Assembly: GCA_051649365.1 (NCBI GenBank)
Contig: JBOFGY010000108.1
Location: 1-10,973 of the forward strand
From: CAVTAE01 sp051649365
GTDB lineage: Bacteria > Deinococcota > Deinococci > Deinococcales > Trueperaceae
Length of the DNA stretch: 10,973 nucleotides
Direction of reading: 5' to 3'
Made by a program: the position numbers and the translations under genes. The notes under the pieces are model-generated. The model made no database searches, was not told the origin of the DNA, and was given only the letters and a program-made list of their open reading frames with translations. This document shows, in pieces, positions 6,793-10,973 of the stretch (position 1 is its first letter; each line of letters opens with the position of its first letter).

Positions 6793-6869
6793 GAAGGGAG
6801 AATAAAGGAGGGAGGAGAGAAAAGAAGTTTTTATTCTACATTCTCCTTTCTACATTCTCCCTCCTTTAA
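6793..6869. repeat. Self-complementary purine/pyrimidine word repeat
   Basis: A purine tract (6790-6828, words GGGAGAATAAAGGAGGGAGG) is followed by a pyrimidine tract (6832-6868, words TTCTACATTCTCCTTTCTAC and CATTCTCCCTCCTTTAAG). The right arm reverse complemented reads GGAGGGAGAATG and AAGGAGAATG, the same words as the left arm in a different order. It follows pdxY and could form a long imperfect hairpin at its 3' end. It is not a classical terminator. Confidence 0.6.
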
Positions 6870-6882
6870 GATAATCTTTGCT

Positions 6883-6918
6883 TTGTAGTAACTTGGTACA
6901 TATGTTAAAGTAAGCTCT
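6883..6918 (+). promoter_or_regulatory. Leaderless-type promoter of the small acidic gene
   Basis: TTGTAG (6883-6888), a 17-base spacer and TAAAGT (6906-6911) lie seven bases before the ATG at 6919. No ribosome binding site is present. Confidence 0.4.
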
Positions 6919-7107
6919 ATGGACGACGAAGCAGCAAAAGAAATCAAAGCTCTCCGCAGTGGTGTGATGCGGCAATATAAAAAACTTCTTAGCACGATGG
7001 GAGACTGGCTCGAGTCAGATGACGACAGCTACGAAGGTAGCGAAATTTATGACAGCCTGGTCGAGCTTTACGAACAGTTAGAAGCGAGTTTTCAAAGTAC
7101 AGAGTGA
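6919..7107 (+). CDS. Small acidic protein of unknown function
   Basis: A 62-residue ORF, rich in Asp and Glu, with no Cys, signal peptide or membrane segment. It looks largely helical, with an acidic centre (ESDDDSYEGSE, about 32-42) and heptad-like hydrophobics after it (IYDSLVELYEQLE). I do not recognise the family. Support for coding comes from the promoter at a leaderless spacing and a CTCGAG word in frame as Leu-Glu. Its last 16 bases overlap the 3' end of the oppositely oriented M20 gene. It could be a conserved lineage-specific small protein. Confidence 0.55.
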   Translation: MDDEAAKEIKALRSGVMRQYKKLLSTMGDWLESDDDSYEGSEIYDSLVELYEQLEASFQSTE

Positions 7108-8291
7108 TGTAGCCACTCGAGCGCACTCCCACAAAGCATCGCTGTACCTATCGGCAACGCATCTTCATCCATACGGAATGTGGGTGTATGAACAGGATAT
7201 TCCTGCTGCCACTTTTTGTTCTTTACACCAAGAAACATAAAACAACCTGGGGCCTCCTGGGCCATATAACTAAAATCTTCTGCGCCCATAACCATCGGTG
7301 TTTCTTTAACATTTTTCTTGCCGAGAATTTTTTCTAAGCTCGCTAATGAAACCTCAGTTGCTTCTGGACTGTTAACAGTAGAAGGATACCCTTGTCGAAT
7401 TGTGAGTTGCGACGTGCAACCCAATGACTTTACAACATTGGCCGCATTTTTTAGTTCTTGATGTAGGCGTTTGCGAATGTGCGGCTTCATACTGCGAATC
7501 GTGCCAGTGAGTTTTACTTTCGTACCAATTACATTCGTTGCGCTGCCACCATTAATCGTGCCAATGGTAATCACACCGCTTTCAATCGGGTCAACACGGC
7601 GGCTCACTATTTGGTGAATTGCATTGATGACTAAACCTGCGCTTGCAATCACATCTGTCGTAGTGTGTGGTGCAGCAGCGTGGCCACCCTTCCCTTCAAT
7701 AACAAGAATAAAATCATCTACGGCAGCAAGTAGTGGTCCGACTCGCGTACCTGCTTCACCAACGGTCATTTTTGTATGTACATGAAGCGCGAAGACAGCA
7801 TCCAAATTTTTTAGCGCACCCTCTTCCACCATGCGCCGCCCGCCCGATTTGCCTTCCTCGTCCCAGTGTTCTTCACTGGGTTGAAAAAGTAAGCGAACCC
7901 CCCCCCCTAATTCTCCCCTATCTGCCATGTCTTTTAAGAGTGTAGCTGCACCGAGCAACATAGAGGTGTGCGCGTCGTGACCGCAAGCGTGCATGATACC
8001 TGGGCGCGTGCTATCGAAATCTGTGCCGTTTTCTTCTTGAATAGGTAGCGCGTCCATATCGGCGCGCAAACCAACGGTGGGGCCCTTACCCCCTCTAATT
8101 TCTGCGACCACACCTGTTTTTGCAATATTTTTTTGAAACTTGATGCCAAGTTGTTTGAGATTGTCTTGAACGAGTTGACTCGTTTTTGTTTCTGTAAAAC
8201 TTAACTCAGGGTAGCGGTGAATTGTTCTGCGCCACGTGCGTATTTTTTCATGCATTTTCTTTGACTGTGCAAGGATGTTCGAGCTGTTCAT
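7092..8291 (-). CDS. M20-family amidohydrolase (N-acyl amino acid amidohydrolase / carboxypeptidase)
   Basis: 399 residues, a typical length for the HipO/IlvA-resistant amidohydrolase type of M20D. Conserved blocks are HRYPELSF (25-32), RADMDALP (77-84), MHACGHDAHTSMLLG (100-114) with C103 and H105, FQPSEE (137-142), ALHVH (168-172), KGGHAAAPH (201-209), MGAEDFSY (335-342) and VHTPTF (367-372). C103, H105, the Glu pair, H170 or H172 and H368 form the expected two-metal site. The family removes acyl groups from N-acyl amino acids or similar amides; the substrate here is not readable. A G10 tract (7898-7907 on the plus strand as C10) lies inside the gene at Gly129-131. ATG 8291 has TAAAGT six bases upstream; ATG 8255 (MHEK) is an alternative start. 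It lies 54 bases after the cupin gene. Confidence 0.9.
   Translation of the reverse strand: MNSSNILAQSKKMHEKIRTWRRTIHRYPELSFTETKTSQLVQDNLKQLGIKFQKNIAKTGVVAEIRGGKGPTVGLRADMDALPIQEENGTDFDSTRPGIMHACGHDAHTSMLLGAATLLKDMADRGELGGGVRLLFQPSEEHWDEEGKSGGRRMVEEGALKNLDAVFALHVHTKMTVGEAGTRVGPLLAAVDDFILVIEGKGGHAAAPHTTTDVIASAGLVINAIHQIVSRRVDPIESGVITIGTINGGSATNVIGTKVKLTGTIRSMKPHIRKRLHQELKNAANVVKSLGCTSQLTIRQGYPSTVNSPEATEVSLASLEKILGKKNVKETPMVMGAEDFSYMAQEAPGCFMFLGVKNKKWQQEYPVHTPTFRMDEDALPIGTAMLCGSALEWLHHSVL
7898..7907 (-). repeat. Ten-base G tract in the amidohydrolase gene
   Basis: A run of ten C on the plus strand (G in the sense strand) encodes three Gly codons written GGG and the G of the next codon. The frame is intact in this copy. 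Such tracts are slippage-prone, and a change of one base would truncate the enzyme before the FQPSEE metal ligand block. Confidence 0.9.
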
Positions 8292-8318
8292 TTTGCAACT
8301 TTATCATGAACAGCTCGA
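8279..8318. repeat. 12-bp perfect inverted repeat over the amidohydrolase start
   Basis: TCGAGCTGTTCA (8279-8290) and TGAACAGCTCGA (8307-8318) are perfect reverse complements with a 16-base spacer. On the minus strand the downstream arm holds the ATG (8291-8289) and following codons, and the spacer holds the -10-like TAAAGT (8303-8298). It could be a protein-binding site around the promoter. In read-through mRNA from the cupin gene it could be a hairpin masking the start codon. Confidence 0.7.
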
Positions 8319-8345
8319 GTGTTCTCAAATTTTGTTGCTAATTAC

Positions 8346-8723
8346 CTACTGTTTCAGAGGGAGCAATTGCTCGTCAATAGAACGGGTTTTGTCCGTAATG
8401 ACATTACCTGTATGCAACGTCGTTTTACGCTCGATAAGCATAATGTGGCATTCTTCTTCTGCAATAGGATTGTGTTCTACGCCCTTAGGTACTACAAAGG
8501 TGTCGCCTTCGTTTAGCGTTACAGTTTGGTCTTTCATTTCAATATTCAATTGCCCTTTAAGAATCAAAAATAACTCATCTTCGTTGTCGTGATTATGCCA
8601 AGCAAGTGTACCTTTAACCTTGGCAACTTTGATATAAACATCATCTACTTCGGCAATGACCTTTGGTGACCAAAATTCTGTAAGTGAAGCTGCAACATGC
8701 TTTAGCGAAATGACGGTTGACAT
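8346..8723 (-). CDS. Single-domain cupin protein
   Basis: 125 residues forming one beta-barrel cupin. Motif 1 runs G38-x4-H43-x-H45-x4-E50-x6-G57 and motif 2 G73-x5-P79-x-G81-x2-H84. H43, H45, E50 and H84 make the usual metal site, all present. Enzymatic and binding roles both exist in this family, so no substrate is claimed. The frame extends to an ATG at 8753, but a strong AAGGAG (complement of 8730-8735) sits six bases before ATG 8723, and cupin similarity starts there. The amidohydrolase gene lies 54 bases downstream in the same direction, so the two may be cotranscribed. The gene is divergent from the TetR regulator across a 156-bp gap. Confidence 0.85.
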   Translation of the reverse strand: MSTVISLKHVAASLTEFWSPKVIAEVDDVYIKVAKVKGTLAWHNHDNEDELFLILKGQLNIEMKDQTVTLNEGDTFVVPKGVEHNPIAEEECHIMLIERKTTLHTGNVITDKTRSIDEQLLPLKQ

Positions 8724-8844
8724 ATTTGTCTCCTTATGAGAAAAGCATAACACTCAAATGATCTGATTAATTTGTTCCATCATCTCTATTAAACAGTGCA
8801 AGCTTGACCTTACCTTAGTGACTTTACCTGTGTTCCATTACTTA

Positions 8845-8879
8845 TTGACAAATAATGACTATTGAGTCAATAATGATGT
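8845..8879 (+). promoter_or_regulatory. tetR promoter with leaderless start
   Basis: TTGACA (8845-8850), an 18-base spacer and AATAAT (8869-8874) lie five bases (GATGT) before the ATG at 8880. This is the best -35/-10 pair in the window. No ribosome binding site is present. The GATGTATGG start context matches that of the second Uma2 gene. Confidence 0.65.
8855..8870. promoter_or_regulatory. Candidate TetR operator at tetR
   Basis: ATGACTATTGAGTCAA is a palindrome with half-sites TGACT and AGTCA and a 4-base centre. It fills the space between the -35 and -10 boxes, where a bound repressor would block RNA polymerase. The site before the dehydrogenase operon (9548-9563) shares ACT-N4-AGTCAA. 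Confidence 0.55.
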
Positions 8880-9473
8880 ATGGCTCGAACGGCAACTATT
8901 TCTGATGAAAAAATTCTCGAGGCTGCTCGAGACATCTTTCTAAGTCAAGGGTTCAATGCTCCTGCTACAGAGATTGCAAAGCTTGCAGGGATTTCCTCGG
9001 GTTCTATTTTCAAACGCTATGAAACCAAAGAGGATTTATTTTTTGCTGCCATGACCTGCGACTCGAAGTGGTCGAGCGGTCTCGTGGCTCTTGTTGGTCA
9101 TGGTGACCTGAAGGTCAACCTCGAGGCGATTGCTCGCGCCATTCTTGCTTTTGCCAGAGATATGTTACCCCGCTCCATGATGGCTTGGTCACTGCGGGAT
9201 TGTGCCAACCGAAATGCAGTGAATAATCAGGAGGCACCCGTTGCCAGAGATGTACGTTTACTCTCAGATTTTTTGTCACAAGAACGCGATTTGGGCAGGC
9301 TGCGACCTTCTCTTGATACTCAGGTTGCAGCACATACGATTGTTGGCACGATGATGAGTTACGGAATGCTCGAGTTAATCTCTGGCAAACAAAATGAAGA
9401 TTCTGATCAATTTATCGGAACGTTTATAGATACGGTCTGGAAGGGTCTGGTAGCAAATCCCGAAAGTGGTTAA
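8880..9473 (+). CDS. TetR/AcrR-family transcriptional regulator
   Basis: 197 residues, the usual length. The N-terminal DNA-binding domain spans about 8-55: DEKILEAARDIFLSQGF (9-25), then the helix-turn-helix ATEIAKLAGISSGSIFKRYETKEDLF (29-54). This is the most conserved TetR stretch, with the typical G-S-I-F-x-x-Y-x-x-K. The C-terminal ligand-binding half (about 60-197) is not recognisable by ligand class. Directly downstream are two short-chain dehydrogenases in the same direction, with a matching operator-like palindrome in front of both units. It therefore likely represses itself and the operon until a small ligand, perhaps an alcohol, aldehyde or ketone handled by the dehydrogenases, releases it. 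The ligand idea is inference. Confidence 0.9.
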   Translation: MARTATISDEKILEAARDIFLSQGFNAPATEIAKLAGISSGSIFKRYETKEDLFFAAMTCDSKWSSGLVALVGHGDLKVNLEAIARAILAFARDMLPRSMMAWSLRDCANRNAVNNQEAPVARDVRLLSDFLSQERDLGRLRPSLDTQVAAHTIVGTMMSYGMLELISGKQNEDSDQFIGTFIDTVWKGLVANPESG

Positions 9474-9547
9474 GGGCAGGATTTGGGAGTTTGGATTTGG
9501 GGTTCTGATTTTCCCCTATATCCTAAATCCCGTTCCTAATCCCTAAT
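9474..9547. repeat. Self-complementary GGATTTGGG-word repeat
   Basis: Left-arm words GGATTTGGGA (9480-9489) and GGATTTGGGG (9493-9502) are followed by right-arm words TTTTCCCCTATATCC, TAAATCCCG and CTAATCCCTAA (9509-9547). Reverse complemented, the right arm repeats GGGATTTAGGA and GGGATTAGG. GGATTTGGGG/CCCCTATATCC forms the inner stem. It separates tetR from the dehydrogenase promoter. Same design as the elements at 74 and 6793, with different words. Confidence 0.6.
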
Positions 9548-9563
9548 TTAACTGACCAGTCAA
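9548..9563. promoter_or_regulatory. Candidate TetR operator before the dehydrogenase operon
   Basis: TTAACTGACCAGTCAA is a near-perfect palindrome (arms TTAACTG and CAGTCAA, one mismatch). The centre GACCAGTC resembles classic TetR-family sites. TATTAT (9565-9570) immediately downstream is a 5-of-6 -10 box, so the operator fills the promoter spacer, as at tetR. No strong -35 is visible. Confidence 0.6.
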
Positions 9564-9603
9564 GTATTATTGGATAGCAAATCACACAAAAGGAGGAAAT
9601 TTT

Positions 9604-10533
9604 ATGAACGGAAAAACGGTTCTCATTACAGGTGGTACAGGTGGAATTGGCAAGCAAACGGCAATAGGGCTTGCCAAGCTAGGTTCTCATCTTATTGTGA
9701 CGGGACGAGATCAGAAGAGGGGAGAAGAAGCCATCCAGGAAATTCAGGACAGAAGTGGCAACAAGCATGTTGATTTACTCTTGGCTGATTTATCTGTGCA
9801 AGCAGAAGTTCGGCGACTGGCTAGGGAAGTAAAAGAAAACTACCCAAGCCTTCACGTACTTATCAATAATGCGGGCTTGCTCGAGTCCAAACGCCGTGTA
9901 ACCGCCGATGGTGTAGAGGCGCACTTTGCCGTAAATGTGGTCGCGCCGTATTTACTTACGCTCGAGCTTCTTCCACTTCTTAAAGTAAGCACGCCAGCCA
10001 GAGTTATTAACCTGACCGGCGGGATGCCTGGCTCACATTTAAGGGTGGATGATTTGCAAGCAGAAAAATCTTTTACAGGGTTATTCACGTACACGCGGGC
10101 GAAGTCTGCTATGAGTGCAATGTCTCTCGAGATGGCAAAGCGACTCGAGGGTTCAGGTGTCAGTATCAATGTGGTTTACCCAGGTGGTGCCGCAACAAGT
10201 ATGACAGGAGCGATGACTCCAGAAACGCTTCCCTTTGCAATGCGCTTGATGTGGCCAATATTCAAAACAATGCAAAAACCTGATGATGGCAAAAGCGCGC
10301 AGAAGGCATCGCGCTCGAGCATTTACGCGGCAACCGCACCAGAGCTTGAAGGGCTAACAGGTCAATACATCACTACTAACAGCAAGCGCGTGAAGTGGCC
10401 AGCTAGTTTTCAAAATGAGCACAATCGTCAGAAGGTCTGGAGCGTTCTGGAGGAACTGACGGGCTCGAGATTGCCTAACACTCAAGCAAATCTTTCTCCT
10501 TTTACGGTAGGTCAGGCTCGAGGCATCGTATGA
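9604..10533 (+). CDS. Short-chain dehydrogenase/reductase, retinol-dehydrogenase-like
   Basis: A 309-residue cytoplasmic NAD(P)-dependent oxidoreductase. The Rossmann motif TGGTGGIG lies at 9-16, an acidic D62 at the adenine pocket, NNAG at 88-91, N111, the catalytic YTRAK at 163-167 (Y163, K167), and a PGG motif at 193-195. R35 after the second strand suggests NADP preference. The usual catalytic Ser (VNVSS in relatives) falls at NLTGG (136-140), so Thr138 or Gly139 replaces it. The protein is longer than classical 250-residue members because of a C-terminal extension after about 265. The substrate is unknown. The start has AGGAGG at 9591-9596, seven bases before ATG. The second dehydrogenase overlaps its stop by ATGA. 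Confidence 0.88.
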   Translation: MNGKTVLITGGTGGIGKQTAIGLAKLGSHLIVTGRDQKRGEEAIQEIQDRSGNKHVDLLLADLSVQAEVRRLAREVKENYPSLHVLINNAGLLESKRRVTADGVEAHFAVNVVAPYLLTLELLPLLKVSTPARVINLTGGMPGSHLRVDDLQAEKSFTGLFTYTRAKSAMSAMSLEMAKRLEGSGVSINVVYPGGAATSMTGAMTPETLPFAMRLMWPIFKTMQKPDDGKSAQKASRSSIYAATAPELEGLTGQYITTNSKRVKWPASFQNEHNRQKVWSVLEELTGSRLPNTQANLSPFTVGQARGIV

Positions 10534-10859
10534 CCAAGAAAACTGTGATGATTATTGGTGGTACGAGTGGCATCGGTATGGAACTTGCTAAAAATCTGAG
10601 TAAAACTAACGACGTTAGTATTGTCGGGCGAAATAAAGAAACAGGGGAGAAGCTAGCTAAAGAACACGGCTTAACTTTTGTTCAGGCAGATGTTTCAAAA
10701 ATGGCCGAGGTGCGTTCACTCGCTGAACACTGGCGCGCAGAAAACGAATCACTTGATTTACTGATTCATTCTGCGGATGTTTTACGCACAGAGAGGCTTA
10801 ATACCCCAGAAGGGTTTGAGTTGACCTTTGCTACAAATTATACCAAATCTTTACGGTAG
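10530..10859 (+). pseudogene. Truncated second short-chain dehydrogenase, interrupted by an insertion sequence
   Basis: The frame starts in an ATGA overlap with the preceding stop, which indicates translational coupling. It encodes TVMIIGGTSGIG (5-16), R34 after the second strand, QADV (52-55) and FATNY (100-104), all normal for the family. Similarity then stops and the frame ends after four more residues (TKSLR), so YxxxK and the whole substrate half are absent. The NNAG position reads HSAD (80-83), where the Gly to Asp change could be decay. The break is at about 10840, next to TA dinucleotides, where the probable insertion sequence begins. The protein, if made, would be 109 residues and without catalysis. 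Confidence 0.75.
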
Positions 10860-10873
10860 TGACGCATAAGATG

Positions 10874-10884
10874 TAAACTAAGGG
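10874..10884 (+). promoter_or_regulatory. Leaderless-type -10 box of the transposase-like gene
   Basis: TAAACT (10874-10879) lies five bases (AAGGG) before the ATG at 10885. The same hexamer and spacing precede the first Uma2 gene. Confidence 0.4.
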
Positions 10885-10973
10885 ATGAGCCGAAAGGTAG
10901 ACCCGATTGAGTGGGAAGAAAATCCAGAAAAGCTAGAGAAGCTGTACCGACAGGAGAAAAACGTAGAGAAGCG
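10885..10973 (+). CDS. N-terminus of a probable IS630-family transposase (partial)
   Basis: Twenty-nine codons remain open to the window edge, starting MSRKVDPIEWEENPEKLEKL, then YRQEKNVEKR. A charged P-x-x-L-x-x-L-Y-R-x-E lead-in before a helix-turn-helix resembles the beginning of IS630-type transposases as I know them (the helix-turn-helix and DDE residues would follow). The position directly behind the broken dehydrogenase supports a mobile-element gene. With only 29 residues the family is provisional. Confidence 0.5.
   Translation, partial: MSRKVDPIEWEENPEKLEKLYRQEKNVEK

Larger units (their letters stand above)
10841..10973 (+). mobile_element. Left end of a probable IS630-type insertion sequence (partial)
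   Basis: Dehydrogenase similarity ends at ATTATACC (about 10837-10844), and a transposase-like frame starts 40 bases later. IS630/Tc1-type elements insert at TA and duplicate it; TA occurs at 10839-10842. The right end, terminal repeat and target duplication are outside the window, so the exact boundary and family are inferred. Confidence 0.5.

Noticed and set aside
8236..8592. 118-codon plus-strand ORF
   Set aside because: It lies antisense across the start of the amidohydrolase and most of the cupin gene, both of which have clear family motifs.
8724..8753. ATG at 8753 as cupin start
   Set aside because: A strong AAGGAG at the right distance serves ATG 8723, and the ribosome binding site itself would be inside the longer frame.
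9570..9773. 67-codon plus-strand ORF overlapping the first dehydrogenase start
   Set aside because: It is a frame shadow of the dehydrogenase, which has the ribosome binding site and Rossmann motif.

Overview
The window is a bacterial chromosome segment of moderate GC, densely packed with genes on both strands. Several cues point, as inference, to a Deinococcota-like (Deinococcus-Thermus) bacterium. Most genes have a TANNNT -10 box ending only 5 to 7 bases before the ATG, the leaderless layout common in Deinococcus. The pyridoxal kinase N-terminus resembles Deinococcus proteins as I recall them. Two Uma2-family genes are present. The palindrome CTCGAG occurs about 34 times by my hand count (2 to 3 expected by chance), as a HIP1-like iterated word. 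I cannot fix genus or species.

Layout, left to right. A 3' gene fragment (1-73) is followed by a small DinB-superfamily protein (137-556). A gene-poor stretch (557-910) holds a probable small structured transcript with promoter and Rho-independent terminator, then word-repeat and inverted-repeat sequence just before proS. proS (911-2143) encodes a short prolyl-tRNA synthetase without the inserted editing domain. Three bases later comes a Uma2-family gene (2147-2788). On the minus strand lies a 760-residue MrfA/YprA-like DUF1998 helicase (2913-5195), divergent from a second Uma2-family gene (5249-5833). Pyridoxal kinase pdxY follows (5926-6792), then a 62-residue acidic protein (6919-7107) whose 3' end overlaps that of a minus-strand M20 amidohydrolase (7092-8291). 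A minus-strand cupin (8346-8723) lies upstream of the amidohydrolase. A TetR regulator (8880-9473) then precedes two tandem short-chain dehydrogenases (9604-10533 and 10530 onward). The second is cut short after its cofactor domain, where the left end of a probable IS630-type insertion sequence begins and runs off the window.

How the genes may work together. The TetR gene and the dehydrogenase operon carry matching TetR-type palindromes (ACT-N4-AGTCAA core) in the -35/-10 spacers of their likely promoters, so TetR probably represses itself and the operon. The helicase sits between two PD-(D/E)XK-type Uma2 genes that share their core promoter sequence, a possible but unproven helicase/nuclease neighbourhood. 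Four intergenic regions carry different self-complementary word repeats of similar design. No CRISPR array, tRNA or rRNA was seen, and I do not claim a complete new system. The signals most worth following are the CTCGAG iteration, the structured RNA upstream of proS, the word-repeat hairpins and the shared Uma2 promoter.
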